In this document: positions 16,612-27,506 of the stretch, in pieces
Layout: every line of letters starts with the position of its first letter
Position numbering within the stretch: the stretch's first letter is position 1
NCBI RefSeq assembly: GCF_013085545.1
Contig: NZ_CP039543.1
Location: 1,240,001 to 1,304,000, forward strand
Origin: Oceanidesulfovibrio marinus
GTDB lineage: Bacteria; Desulfobacterota; Desulfovibrionia; Desulfovibrionales; Desulfovibrionaceae
Direction of reading: 5' to 3'
DNA: 64,000 bases
Notes under the pieces: model-generated
What the model was told of the DNA's origin: nothing
The model's database searches: none
Seen by the model: the letters and a program-made list of their open reading frames with translations, nothing else
Translations under genes and position numbers: made by a program

Positions 16612-17508
16612 TTACTCCCGACCATAGACCTGGCGCGGGGCCAGGTGCTCCGGAAAGCTGTCGAGCAGCGCACGCCGGGCAAGGAAGCAGCAGTGGCACT
16701 CGTCCACACAGCCATCGAGCTCCACTCCGTACCTTTCCGCCAGCAGCGCCGGGCCTCCTTCAACCAGCGGCCCGCAGATGGGATGCGCGCCAGCCTCGTA
16801 CTCCGCGACCAGATCCGAAAGCGGTCGCTCCCACATGTTGCCCATGCTCACGCCCTGGCAGATGTGGACGTGGCCGAACGGATCCACATGCAGCCGCTTC
16901 GGCTTCACCAGCTCCTCGTGGGTGCACGCCGTGAACTCCTGATACGGTCGTCTCGGCAGATCTTCTGTCAGCGTGTCCGCGGCCCGGCCCTTGAACATGG
17001 CGCCACCGCCGATGACCGGCGCTCCCTTGTCCTGTCCCTGTCCGGGCGCGGCTTCCACGAACGGCTTCTCAATGGCGATCGTCGAGACCGGAATCCCGAG
17101 CCGTTGCGCCGCTTCCAGCGCCCGTCTGGCCGGGCTGCGCTCTTCCCCGTAATGAAAGGCGTCGTCGCTGAGGCTGAGGCTTGATACGCCGAGCTCGGCC
17201 AACGGCTTCAGCCACAGCTCCGCATCTTCATCGGAGACCGCGCCAAAGGCGTTGGAAACGATTCCGACCTGGAACCCCCGATTCCGCGCCTGCCGGACGC
17301 CTTCGAGCAGCAACGGGTAGTACAGGGAGGGCTCGCCGCCCTCGAAGAAGATCCACTCCACCGTGCCGATCTTCTCGGCCTCGTCCAGCACGGCGCGGAC
17401 CTGCGCCGCGGTCATCACACCCTTTGCCCGTGGGCTGCAGTACAGAAAGCAATGGTCGCACTCGTGGGTGCACGCATAGGTCAGTAGAATATGGATGCCT
17501 GTTACCAC
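16612..17508 (-). CDS. radical SAM protein, unknown substrate
   Basis: 298 aa from a GTG start. The 4Fe-4S motif is C13, C17, C20 (CTHECDHC), followed by FFEGGEPSLYYPLL (SAM-binding GGEP). The C-terminal part has C-rich segments: FTACTHEEL, HVHICQGVSMGN and CVDECHCCF. These could hold a second, auxiliary iron-sulfur cluster. An ATG 17 codons upstream is in frame, but the strong AAGGAGGAG lies just before the GTG at 17508, so the shorter protein is preferred. The gene faces the small protein gene and is divergent from the class V aminotransferase gene. Its substrate is not known. Confidence 0.8.
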   Translation of the reverse strand: MVTGIHILLTYACTHECDHCFLYCSPRAKGVMTAAQVRAVLDEAEKIGTVEWIFFEGGEPSLYYPLLLEGVRQARNRGFQVGIVSNAFGAVSDEDAELWLKPLAELGVSSLSLSDDAFHYGEERSPARRALEAAQRLGIPVSTIAIEKPFVEAAPGQGQDKGAPVIGGGAMFKGRAADTLTEDLPRRPYQEFTACTHEELVKPKRLHVDPFGHVHICQGVSMGNMWERPLSDLVAEYEAGAHPICGPLVEGGPALLAERYGVELDGCVDECHCCFLARRALLDSFPEHLAPRQVYGRE

Positions 17509-17512
17509 GAAT

Positions 17513-17521
17513 CTCCTCCTT
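17513..17521 (-). promoter_or_regulatory. strong ribosome-binding site deciding a GTG start
   Basis: AAGGAGGAG on the minus strand ends 4 nt before the GTG at 17508. The upstream in-frame ATG at 17559 has no comparable site. Confidence 0.75.
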
Positions 17522-17672
17522 GCCTGCGCCGTGACCTTGCACGCTGTTGGTCCCCTCATTTTAGATACCCTGGAAACAACACAACATCATCTTCTGCCTG
17601 CTGTTGCCCGTATTCCACTCCTGGTGTAGATGGTTTTTTCCTACAACTTCTTTCCTTGATCAGGAACCCGCC

Positions 17673-18818
17673 ATGATCCCCAATCAGCGTGCACTCTTCG
17701 ACATCCCGGACGACATCGCCTACCTGAACTGCGCCTTCACCTCACCGTTGCTCAAGTCTGCGCGCGTCGCGGCCGACGCCGCCCTGGACCGCAAGGCCCA
17801 TCCCTGGCAGCTGTCGGCGCCGGACTTCATCGCCTCCATGGAGACCAGCCGCGCGCTGTTCGCGCAGCTCGCCAACTGCACGTCTGACGACGTGGCCATC
17901 GTGCCGGCCGCCTCCTACGGCGTTGCCACGGCCGCGCGGAACCTGTCGCCGCTGCCCGGCGAGCGCATCCTCGTGCTGGCCGAGCAGTTCCCGTCCCACG
18001 TCTACTCCTGGCGCAATCTCGCCGCCCGCACCGGCGCCGTGGTCGAGACCATCCCTCGCCAGGAGGACCAGGACTGGACCCGCGCCATCCTGGAGGCCTT
18101 CGAGGACGGGCCGCGTGCGGCCATCGCCGCCCTGCCGCCGTCCCACTGGACCGACGGCACCCGCGTGGACCTCGTCACCATTGGCCAGCGCTGCCGCGAG
18201 TCCGGCACGGCCCTGGTCGTCGACGCCACCCAGGCCATGGGCGCCTCCATCGTGGATCTCGCCGCCATTCAGCCGGACTTCCTGGTCACGGCATCGCACA
18301 AGTGGCTGCTCGGCGCCTACGGCTACGGCTTCCTCTACGTCGCGCCGCACCGCCAGGAAGGCGAACCTCTCGAAGAGAACTACCTCTCCCGCGCCGGCAG
18401 CGAGGACTTCTCCCGGCTCGTGGACTACCAGGACGCCTACCAGCCCGGCGCCCGCCGCTTCGACATGGGCGAGGCCTCCATGTTCCAGCTCGCCCCGGTG
18501 GCCGCCGCCGGCATCACCCAGATCCTCGACTGGACCCTGCCGGCCGTTGTCGACACCCTCGCCGCCTTGACCGACCGTATCGCCGACCGCGCCCAATCCC
18601 TGGGCCTCGCCGTTGCGCCCAAAAGCGCACGCGCGCCCCACATGCTCGGCCTTGGCCTGCCCGCCGGCAAGGACACCCCCGCCCTGCTCTCCGCCCTGGC
18701 CGCCCACAAGGTTTCCGTCTCCATCCGCGGCGCCAGCGTGCGCGTAGCACCGCACCTCTACACAACAGACCAGGATATCGAGACATTCTTCGGCGTGTTG
18801 GAACGCTTTCTCGGATGA
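17673..18818 (+). CDS. class V aminotransferase / cysteine desulfurase-like PLP enzyme
   Basis: About 381 aa PLP enzyme of aminotransferase class V (IscS/SelA-lyase/isopenicillin-epimerase-like group). It has AYLNCAFTSPL near the N-terminus, ALVVDATQAMGASIVDL with the cofactor Asp, and the Schiff-base Lys in TASHKWLLGAYGYG. The final third lacks the mobile catalytic Cys loop of true cysteine desulfurases, so an aminotransferase, epimerase or lyase role is more likely. The start has AGGA 8 nt upstream; an in-frame start 23 codons earlier is not supported. It is divergent from the radical SAM gene (164 bp between starts). Substrate unknown. Confidence 0.78.
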   Translation: MIPNQRALFDIPDDIAYLNCAFTSPLLKSARVAADAALDRKAHPWQLSAPDFIASMETSRALFAQLANCTSDDVAIVPAASYGVATAARNLSPLPGERILVLAEQFPSHVYSWRNLAARTGAVVETIPRQEDQDWTRAILEAFEDGPRAAIAALPPSHWTDGTRVDLVTIGQRCRESGTALVVDATQAMGASIVDLAAIQPDFLVTASHKWLLGAYGYGFLYVAPHRQEGEPLEENYLSRAGSEDFSRLVDYQDAYQPGARRFDMGEASMFQLAPVAAAGITQILDWTLPAVVDTLAALTDRIADRAQSLGLAVAPKSARAPHMLGLGLPAGKDTPALLSALAAHKVSVSIRGASVRVAPHLYTTDQDIETFFGVLERFLG

Positions 18819-18848
18819 GTGCGGGGACGCTGTCCCCCACTGCCCCTG

Positions 18849-18933
18849 CCAGGGGAAGAGTGTTCCCCTGGACCCCTGTACTGGGTCCAGGGAGCATTGC
18901 TCCCTGGTGGGAGTTTGAGGGCAAAGCCCTCAA
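18849..18933 (-). repeat. GC-rich triple-hairpin intergenic repeat (copy A, inverted)
   Basis: Reading the minus strand, three hairpins follow each other: GAGGGCTTTGCCCTC, CCAGGGAGCAATGCTCCCTGG and CCAGGGGAA/TTCCCCTGG, separated by ACCC and GGGT. The same order recurs at 32156, 32760, 35581 and 46644, on the plus strand there. It lies between convergent genes. Confidence 0.7.
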
Positions 18934-18977
18934 TGGACAAAGAGCCAACCGCGCGTTGGCCCGCGCCCCTCGACGCG

Positions 18978-19015
18978 ACGAAGGCCCGGCTTCTCTAGAG
19001 AAGCCGGGCCTTCGT
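18978..19015. terminator. bidirectional hairpin terminator, 38-bp perfect palindrome
   Basis: A perfect palindrome of two 19-bp arms centred on TCTAGA (arm core GAAGGCCCGGCTTCTC). It lies between the convergent aminotransferase and GH65 fusion genes. There is no T-tract on either side, so it would act as a strong RNA hairpin for both strands or protect 3' ends. Confidence 0.6.
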
Positions 19016-19039
19016 GCATTCCAGATATAATGTCGACTA

Positions 19040-22000
19040 TCAGTACCGCACTTCCTGTTCCTCACCGGGGGTGAGAATGAGCTCGGTATCCACGATGCGG
19101 ACCGGGATGGAGCGGTGGCCTTTGCCTTCCACGCGCACGGCCACGCGGTCCTGGGTGATGCGGAAGCCGTACCAGGTGCTTTTCCAGAGGAGCTTGAAGG
19201 CGAGCTTGGTCCAGTGCTCCGGCAGGCTGGGGTGGATACAGATGACGTCACCGGAGAGGTCCACGCCGGCGAAGTAGCGGGTAACGGCCTCGATGGTGCC
19301 GGCCATGACGCCGCTGTGGATGCCCTCGGTGGTGGTGCCGCCCTGGGTGTCGTAGATGTCGGATTCCATGGCCTCCTTGAACCACTGCCAGGCCTGGTGG
19401 CAGCCGTGCACGTAACAGGCGATGACGGTGTGGACGATCTTGGAGAGCGTGGAGCCGTGGGAGGTGCGGGCCACGTAGTACTCGTAGTTTTTGGTGAGCA
19501 GCTCGATGGGGTCGCCGGTCGCATAGCCGAGCTGGTTGAGGATGCGGGAGACCTCATCGGGTTCCAGAAGGTAGTAGGTCATGAGCACGTCGGCCTGCTT
19601 GGCGACCTTGTAGTGGTCCGGGGAGTCCCCTTCGGCTTTGAGGATGCGGTCCATGCGGCCCACGGAGTAATAGCGCTTGCGGTAGTCGTCCCAGTCGAGC
19701 TCGTCCAGGTCCATGTAGCCCTCGAACTGGCTGATGATGCCGTCGTCGGTGATGATGACGTTCATCTTCGTGGTCATGTCGCGCCACTTGGCCACGTCCT
19801 TGTCGCTGAAGCCGGATTCTTCGAGCTTGGACATGATCTCGGGCGAGAGGATGCCGGTATCGAGCAGGGAAAGCGCCTTTTCCAGCAGCCAGACCACCAT
19901 GATGTTCGTGTAGGCGTTGTCCTTGAGGCCCAGGGTGTCCGAGCCGGGGAGCTTTTCATGGAACTCGTCCGGCCCCATGATACCTTCGATGTGGTAGCGG
20001 CCCGTGTCCTTGTCGAAGTAGGCGATGGAGCCCCAAAAGCGGGCGATCTGGAGCATGACCTCGGCGCCGTACTCGGCCAGAAACTGGTTGTCGCCGCTGG
20101 AGGCGGCGTAGCGCCAGATGTTGAAGAACACGGCGATGGAGACGTGGCGCTGGCGTCTGGAGAGGTCCGGCCCCCAGTCGTCGCTCTGCGGATTGTAGTG
20201 CAGCTCCTGGGTTTCCTCGTAGCCGTCGTCGGCCGTCTGCCAGGGGTACATGGCACCTTCGTAGCCGTTCTGGCGGGCGTACTCCATGGCCGGGCCCAGA
20301 CGATTGAAGCGATACATGAGCAGGGCCTGGGCGATCTCGGGGTAGTGGAGATCGTAGAACGGCATGATGTAGATCTCGTCCCAGAAGATATGGCCGCGGT
20401 AGGACTCGCCGTGCAGGCCGCGCGCCGGCATGCCAGCGTCGAGCATCTTGTTGTGGGGCGAGGCCGTGACCAGCAGGTGGTACATGTGCAGCCGGGCGAC
20501 CTTCTGAGAGAAGCGATCCCCGCGGATCTGGACGTCGCACTTGTCCCAGAGCGCTTCCCAGGCGCGGGTGTGCGGCCCCAGGGCGTTGTGGAAGGAGTGG
20601 GCCTTGTCCATCCAGCGGGCGGCTTCGTCGCGCAGGGAGGAGACGCCTTCCATGATCTCGTGCAGGCTGGTGGCCAGCCCCACGAGCTTTTCCACGCGGT
20701 AGGTGCGATTTTCCTTTGCCTGGATGACCATCTCCTCGCCGATGCGCGCCATGTCCGTGACGAGCTTCTTGTCCAGCTCCAGCCGGTCGCGCTCCTCGTA
20801 GACCTGCGTCTTGGCCTGCAAAACGATCTCGTAGTTCGAGACGTTGGTGCGCATGTGCAGATAAATGGACTCGCCGTCCTCGGCAGGACCGGAGTTGACG
20901 AACTCCAGGTGGCGGGAGGCAAGCTGTCTGTAGCGGGCGACGTTGTCGTTGATGATGTTGCCGTCCAGGGAGGAACGCACGGTGATGGGCGCGTTGTAGT
21001 TGATGGGCGTGATGTCGTAATGCAGGCAGAGAAGCCCCGGCTCGGCCATGGAGGCAAGGCGACCGGTGTGGATGCGGGTGATGCGTCCCAGCTTGTCCTT
21101 GCAGACGATGGTCCGCTCCAGCACGGCGCGGCGCAGGTCCAGATTCTGGTGATAGCTCAGTATCTCCAGGGACATGGGGCTGACGTAGTCGCTGTTGCCG
21201 ATCTTGAACTCGACGAGCAGCCAGTTGGGGCAGTTGACGAAGTCGTTGTTATAGATGGTGCGGCCGTGGACCTCGCTGGGCAGCTTGTTGAAGACGCCGG
21301 CGATGTACGTGCCGGGGTAGTAGTGGAAGCCGGCGGACTCGCCCTCAAAGGCGCCGCGCGTGCCCACCACGCCGTTGCCCACGGTGGTCAGGGTTTCGCG
21401 GAGCTTTTCGTCACCAGGGTCGAACCCTTCGTAGTGGAGGTTCCAGCCGTCCTCCTGCAGACCAGTGCGAAACCACTCCCGGACGTCGGCAAGGGTGATC
21501 TCGCCCAGGTCGCGCACCACGATATCCGCGCCGAACCGCTCCAGCAGCGTGCCTTCCACGCCGCGGGCCACGCCCAGCACCAGGCCGAAGTTCCCGGCCT
21601 TGCCGGCCTGCACGCCGCTGATGGCGTCTTCCACCACCACGCACTGGGCCGAGCGCAGCCCCATGTTGTGCGCCGCGGTGACGAAGATGTCTGGATTGGG
21701 CTTGCCCTGAAGCTTCAGCTCGGCCGAGACCTCGCCGTCCACGCGGGTGTCGAACATGTCCATGAGGCCGGCCTGCTCCAGGATGAGCCGGCAGTTGCGG
21801 CTGGAGGAGGCCACGCCCACGCGGATGCCCTCTTCCTTGAGCGCCTTGATGAACTGCACCGAAGTCTCGAAGACCTCAGGACCCTGCTCCTTGACGATCT
21901 CGCGGAAGAAGTCGTTCTTACGATTCCCGAGACCGCAGATGGTTTCCTTGTCGCTGGGGTCTTCGGGTGAGCCAAAGGAAAGGTCTATGCCACGCGATTG

Positions 22001-22219
22001 CAGAAAGCTCTTCACGCCCTGGTAGCGCGGCTTGCCGTCCACATATTTGAGGTAGTCGTCCTTGGGATCGAACGGCAGGAAGGGCTTGTCTTCTCGTTCT
22101 GCATACCTGCTCAGGAACTCGTTGAACATCTTCTCCCACGACTGTGCGTGGACCTTTGCGGTTCCAGTGATGACTCCGTCCAGGTCGAAGATGACTCCCT
22201 TGCATACTTCAGCGGTCAT
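19040..22219 (-). CDS. fusion of beta-phosphoglucomutase-like HAD and GH65 phosphorylase/hydrolase
   Basis: 1059 aa with two enzyme parts. Residues 1-245 are a HAD-superfamily beta-phosphoglucomutase-like domain: the nucleophile motif FDLDGV is at 11-16, GVASSSRNC holds the Ser/Thr motif, and VVVEDAISGVQAGKAG holds the acidic motif. Residues about 260-1059 are a glycoside hydrolase family 65 protein with N-terminal super-sandwich, a linker and an (alpha/alpha)6 barrel; the catalytic Glu is in GPDEFHE near 750. GH65 members are trehalose, maltose or kojibiose phosphorylases and trehalases. A phosphorylase releasing beta-glucose-1-phosphate and a mutase turning it into glucose-6-phosphate would make sense on one chain. 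It is followed upstream by a HAD-IIB gene. Confidence 0.87.
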   Translation of the reverse strand: MTAEVCKGVIFDLDGVITGTAKVHAQSWEKMFNEFLSRYAEREDKPFLPFDPKDDYLKYVDGKPRYQGVKSFLQSRGIDLSFGSPEDPSDKETICGLGNRKNDFFREIVKEQGPEVFETSVQFIKALKEEGIRVGVASSSRNCRLILEQAGLMDMFDTRVDGEVSAELKLQGKPNPDIFVTAAHNMGLRSAQCVVVEDAISGVQAGKAGNFGLVLGVARGVEGTLLERFGADIVVRDLGEITLADVREWFRTGLQEDGWNLHYEGFDPGDEKLRETLTTVGNGVVGTRGAFEGESAGFHYYPGTYIAGVFNKLPSEVHGRTIYNNDFVNCPNWLLVEFKIGNSDYVSPMSLEILSYHQNLDLRRAVLERTIVCKDKLGRITRIHTGRLASMAEPGLLCLHYDITPINYNAPITVRSSLDGNIINDNVARYRQLASRHLEFVNSGPAEDGESIYLHMRTNVSNYEIVLQAKTQVYEERDRLELDKKLVTDMARIGEEMVIQAKENRTYRVEKLVGLATSLHEIMEGVSSLRDEAARWMDKAHSFHNALGPHTRAWEALWDKCDVQIRGDRFSQKVARLHMYHLLVTASPHNKMLDAGMPARGLHGESYRGHIFWDEIYIMPFYDLHYPEIAQALLMYRFNRLGPAMEYARQNGYEGAMYPWQTADDGYEETQELHYNPQSDDWGPDLSRRQRHVSIAVFFNIWRYAASSGDNQFLAEYGAEVMLQIARFWGSIAYFDKDTGRYHIEGIMGPDEFHEKLPGSDTLGLKDNAYTNIMVVWLLEKALSLLDTGILSPEIMSKLEESGFSDKDVAKWRDMTTKMNVIITDDGIISQFEGYMDLDELDWDDYRKRYYSVGRMDRILKAEGDSPDHYKVAKQADVLMTYYLLEPDEVSRILNQLGYATGDPIELLTKNYEYYVARTSHGSTLSKIVHTVIACYVHGCHQAWQWFKEAMESDIYDTQGGTTTEGIHSGVMAGTIEAVTRYFAGVDLSGDVICIHPSLPEHWTKLAFKLLWKSTWYGFRITQDRVAVRVEGKGHRSIPVRIVDTELILTPGEEQEVRY

Positions 22220-22277
22220 AAGCGCTCTTCCTCGTTTCAGCTTTCGTTATGTAGATCGAGTAATGTTCCTGTATGGT

Positions 22278-23504
22278 TCAGGCCAACCGACCGAGCATCG
22301 TCACAAGGATGTCGGGTTCCGGCACGACGACGCTGCGCGGGCAGATTTCCCGCACGCGCTCCGCAAGCTCCGGTTTTTTGGTGACGAACACGCCGTACGT
22401 CTCGTCCGGGTTCTTCTCCATGGCCGCCTGGAGCATGGGCAGGTCGGAAGGGGTGTCGCCGCAGACGAGGTGCGGCCCCTGCTCCATGCCGATTCCCAAG
22501 GTTTCGTCGAGGTAGCGGACCGAGTCGCCCTTGTCGAAGTCCTTGACCATGCCGCCGGCCGTCTCAAAGGTCAGGATGACCTCCACGTCCAGGCCGGTGT
22601 CCTCGATGCGCAGGTCCGCGCCTTCGGGATCGACCTTGCGGACCATGTCCTCGATCTGGTCGAGCAGAGTCTGGGACTCCTGTTCTGTGACGGAGCGGGA
22701 GATGTCCTGCCGGGCGATGGTGGTCTGGCCGAACTTGAACTGCAGGCCCGAGCCGATGAGTGTGAACTTGTTCTTCTCGGGCTTTTCCAGCAGCGCGGAT
22801 ATCTTTTCGTTAAAGGCGTCGAGCACGGCCTGCTTGGCGTCCTCGATGTGATAGGCGTGGCGCTTGCCGTCCAGGCCCAGGTACTCCCGGCCCTTGGATG
22901 CGGCCAGGATCATCGCGCCGGTGGGCATCACGCTCACGTCCACCACGCCGGGCGAAGCCAGCGGCGCCGAGGTGAGCAGGATCGGAAACTCGCAGGCATT
23001 CCTGGCGAAACGCGCCAGAAACACGGCATTGTACAACGATTGGATGGAGGAGCGATAGCGACCGCAGTAGTTGTTCACCGTGCCGTCGCGGTCGGTGATG
23101 AAGGCGCGGAAGCGTTTGCCCTGGAGCAGGCAGACGCCCTCCTGGACGTAGCGCTCGAAGTCGGGGTGGATAGTGCCGAGGAAGCGGACGAATGATGCCT
23201 CGTCGAGGTCGATGAACTGCAGGTCCTTGAGCAGCTCGGTCTTTTCGTAGGCCAGGTCCACGGCCACGCCCTTGCCGTCCAGGGCGAGAACCTGCCGGAG
23301 CCTGAGGGGATCGAAGCCGTCCCGGGGCATGGCCAGCAGCGTGTCCAGGGCGTTGTTCAGATCCTGGCGTCCGTTCTCCATGCCGGGCCTGCCGGCGAAT
23401 ATGTCCTCGGCCATGGCCTTCTTGACCTTGCGGGTCCTGGCCATGAGATCGTAAAACTCAAGCAGCGTGTAGATGGTTTCCTTGCGTATCGGTAAGCGTT
23501 CCAT
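22278..23504 (-). CDS. HAD-IIB phosphatase, trehalose-6-phosphate phosphatase-like
   Basis: About 408 aa. The first 125 residues are helical with no recognised domain. Then comes a HAD domain with motif I FITDRDGTVNN, a Thr/Ser motif in ILLTSAPL, a Lys-rich cap and motif IV CGDTPSDLPML. HAD-IIB enzymes of this type include trehalose-6-phosphate and sucrose-phosphate phosphatases. It is 58 bp upstream of the GH65 fusion gene on the same strand, so trehalose or a related disaccharide is the likely shared substrate. The ATG at 23504 has AGGA 8 nt upstream and was preferred to one ten codons earlier. No synthase gene (GT20) is in the window. Confidence 0.78.
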   Translation of the reverse strand: MERLPIRKETIYTLLEFYDLMARTRKVKKAMAEDIFAGRPGMENGRQDLNNALDTLLAMPRDGFDPLRLRQVLALDGKGVAVDLAYEKTELLKDLQFIDLDEASFVRFLGTIHPDFERYVQEGVCLLQGKRFRAFITDRDGTVNNYCGRYRSSIQSLYNAVFLARFARNACEFPILLTSAPLASPGVVDVSVMPTGAMILAASKGREYLGLDGKRHAYHIEDAKQAVLDAFNEKISALLEKPEKNKFTLIGSGLQFKFGQTTIARQDISRSVTEQESQTLLDQIEDMVRKVDPEGADLRIEDTGLDVEVILTFETAGGMVKDFDKGDSVRYLDETLGIGMEQGPHLVCGDTPSDLPMLQAAMEKNPDETYGVFVTKKPELAERVREICPRSVVVPEPDILVTMLGRLA

Positions 23505-23579
23505 GCGGGTTCCTGCGTGCGTTCCCATGTGCATTGCTGGTTGCGTTTTCGAAGATTTCTTCGTCCGTCATCCAGTAGA

Positions 23580-23594
23580 ATCCCCCCTGGGGGG
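23580..23594. repeat. short perfect inverted repeat (CCCCCC/GGGGGG)
   Basis: TCCCCCCTGGGGGGA lies in the 222-bp gap between yejF and the HAD-IIB gene. It could be a small hairpin at the operon boundary. There is no T-tract, so a terminator is not claimed. Confidence 0.35.
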
Positions 23595-23726
23595 AGGAGT
23601 ACCGCGAGCCTACCACAATTTTGACCGCCTGTAGAGCAGGAATGCCGGAAATCCATGACGCCGGCCGTCTTCCGTTGGATTCGCAGGCCCGGAAGCCGGG
23701 AAAAAGCCGCACGGCAGCACCTCTGC

Positions 23727-25349
<1,623 letters not shown>

Positions 25350-25352
25350 CAA

Positions 25353-26387
25353 TCAGCCTCCCATGGCCTCGTGTCTGGGGTCCAGGGCGTCGCGAAGCCC
25401 CTCGCCGATGAACACGAGCAGCGAGAGCATCACAGCCAAAGTCATAAAAGCGGTGATGCCGATCCACGGCGCCTGCAGGTTCGCCTTGCCCTGGGAGAGC
25501 AGCTCGCCCAGGCTCGGCGAGCCGATGGGCAGGCCAAAGCCCAGAAAGTCCAGCGAGGTCAGCGCGGTGATGGCGCCGCTGAGGATGAACGGCAGGAACG
25601 TCACGGTGGAGACCATGGCGTTGGGCAGGATGTGCTTGAACATGATCGCCCTGTCCGAAAGCCCCAAGGCCCGCGCCGCCACGACATACTCCAGGTTGCG
25701 GCCGCGCAGGAACTCGGCGCGCACCAGGTCCACCAGCGTCATCCAGCTGAACAGCAGCATGATGCCCAGGAGCCACCAGAAGTTGGGCTGCACGAAGCTG
25801 GAGAGGATGATGAGCAGGAAGAGCACGGGCAGGCCCTGCCATATCTCCATGAAGCGCTGGCCCAGGATGTCCACCCATCCGCCGTAGTAGCCCTGCAACG
25901 CGCCCACGATGACGCCCACGATAGAGCTGAAGAAGGTGAGCACCAGGCCGAAGAGCACGGAAATGCGGAAGCCGTAGATAACCCGCGCCAGGATGTCCCG
26001 GCCCTGGTCGTCCGTGCCCAGAAGGTTCTCACTGGAGGGCGGGCTGGGCGCCGGCTGCGGCAGGTCGTAGTTGATTGTCTTGTAGTTGTACGGAATCAGC
26101 GGCCAGACCATCCAGCCGTCCGCCTCGATGAGCTCCTGCACGTAGGGGTCGCGGTAGTCGGCCTCGGTGGGGAACGTGCCGCCGAATTCCGTCTCCGGGT
26201 AGGTCTGAAGGATGGGCGCGTAGAACTCACCCTTGAAGCGTATGAGCAAAGGCTTGTCGTTGGCCACGAACTCCGCGCAGAGGCTTATGATGAACAGCGC
26301 CAGAAACAGCCACAGGCAGATGTAGCCCCGGCGATTGGCCTTGAATATCCGCCAGCGCCTGAGGTTGATGGGAGAAAGAATGGCCAC
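25353..26387 (-). CDS. yejE: peptide ABC importer permease YejE
   Basis: 344 aa binding-protein-dependent permease. The first helix lies near residues 25-42, a periplasmic stretch follows, then the conserved NLLGTDDQGRDILARVIYG that marks DppC/OppC/YejE-type permeases. Five more helices follow. The EAA-type loop (AARALGLSDRAIMFKHILPN) contacts the ATPase. It lies 3 bp after yejB and 3 bp before yejF, so the three are co-translated. Confidence 0.92.
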   Translation of the reverse strand: MAILSPINLRRWRIFKANRRGYICLWLFLALFIISLCAEFVANDKPLLIRFKGEFYAPILQTYPETEFGGTFPTEADYRDPYVQELIEADGWMVWPLIPYNYKTINYDLPQPAPSPPSSENLLGTDDQGRDILARVIYGFRISVLFGLVLTFFSSIVGVIVGALQGYYGGWVDILGQRFMEIWQGLPVLFLLIILSSFVQPNFWWLLGIMLLFSWMTLVDLVRAEFLRGRNLEYVVAARALGLSDRAIMFKHILPNAMVSTVTFLPFILSGAITALTSLDFLGFGLPIGSPSLGELLSQGKANLQAPWIGITAFMTLAVMLSLLVFIGEGLRDALDPRHEAMGG

Positions 26388-26390
26388 GCC

Positions 26391-27482
26391 CTACTTCCCC
26401 CTGGCCTCGAAGTCGATCCGCGGGTCCACGAGCGTGTACGTAAGATCGCTGATGAGCTTGATGACCAGCCCGATGAGGCTGAAGATGTAAAGCGAGCCGA
26501 AGAGTACGGGATAGTCGCGCTGCAGCGTGGACTCGAAGCCCAGCAGTCCCAGGCCGTTCAGCGAGAAGATGACCTCGATGATCAGCGAGCCCGCGAAGAA
26601 GAGCGAGATGAACGCCGCCGGGAAGCCGGCGATGATGATCAGCATGGCGTTGCGGAACACGTGGCCGTACAGGATCTTGCGCTCCGTGAGCCCCTTGGCC
26701 CGCGCCGTGACCACATAGAGCTTGTTGATCTCGTCCAGGAACGAATTCTTGGTGAGCATGGTCAGGGTGGCGAAGCCGCCGATGGACAACGCCGTGACCG
26801 GCAGCACCATGTGCCACAAATAGTCCAGCACCTGCCACACCAGGGAGAGGTCATCCCAGTTGGTGGAAACCAGCCCCCGCAGCGGAAATATCTTGAAGTA
26901 GCTGCCGCCGGCAAAGAGCACCACGAGCAGGATGGCGAAGAGGAATCCCGGAATGGCGTAGCCCACCACCACGGCGAAGCTCGTCCAGATGTCGAACTTG
27001 GAGCCGTGGCGCACGGCCTTGGATATGCCCAGTGGTATGGAGATGAGATAGATGATCAGCGTGGACCAGAGCCCCAGGGAGATGGACACCGGCAATCGCT
27101 CGATGATCAGCTGGGTCACGGGTCGGCCGCGGAAGAAGCTCTCCCCGAAATCGAACCGCGCGTAGTTGCCCAGCATCATCAGGTAGCGCTTCCACAGCGG
27201 CTTGTCGAAGCCGTAGAGCTTCTTGATGTCTTTGATCAGCTCCGGGTCGAGCCCCTGGGCACCGCGGTAGGTGGAGTCGCCAGAGGATGGGGCGCTCACC
27301 TCGCCTCCGCCGGACCCTGCCCCCACGCGGGAGAGCGCGCCGACCTCGGTCTTTTCCAGCCGGGTGATCATCTGTTCCACCGGCCCGCCCGGCGCGGCCT
27401 GGATGATGAGGAAGTTCACGGTCATGATCCCGATAAGCGTGGGAATCATGAACAGAAGGCGGCGTATGATGTAAGAAGTCAT
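26391..27482 (-). CDS. yejB: peptide ABC importer permease YejB
   Basis: 363 aa, DppB/OppB/YejB type. [20 protein letters not shown] is the first helix. A periplasmic insert holds a Gly/Ser-rich stretch ([18 protein letters not shown], about residues 55-72), which is typical of YejB but longer than in Opp permeases. The family region after it has the EAA-like loop [18 protein letters not shown]. It follows yejA by 24 bp. Confidence 0.92.
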   Translation of the reverse strand: MTSYIIRRLLFMIPTLIGIMTVNFLIIQAAPGGPVEQMITRLEKTEVGALSRVGAGSGGGEVSAPSSGDSTYRGAQGLDPELIKDIKKLYGFDKPLWKRYLMMLGNYARFDFGESFFRGRPVTQLIIERLPVSISLGLWSTLIIYLISIPLGISKAVRHGSKFDIWTSFAVVVGYAIPGFLFAILLVVLFAGGSYFKIFPLRGLVSTNWDDLSLVWQVLDYLWHMVLPVTALSIGGFATLTMLTKNSFLDEINKLYVVTARAKGLTERKILYGHVFRNAMLIIIAGFPAAFISLFFAGSLIIEVIFSLNGLGLLGFESTLQRDYPVLFGSLYIFSLIGLVIKLISDLTYTLVDPRIDFEARGK

Positions 27483-27506
27483 GGCAAAGGCGTGTGGTGG
27501 TTCCGG

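Noticed and set aside
17509-17559. Longer form of the second radical SAM protein (ATG 17559)
   Set aside because: The added 17 residues have no family similarity, while a strong Shine-Dalgarno precedes the GTG at 17508.
19115-21970. 951-codon open frame on the plus strand
   Set aside because: Antisense to the HAD-GH65 fusion gene; Gly/Val/Ala/His-rich low-complexity product with no domain.
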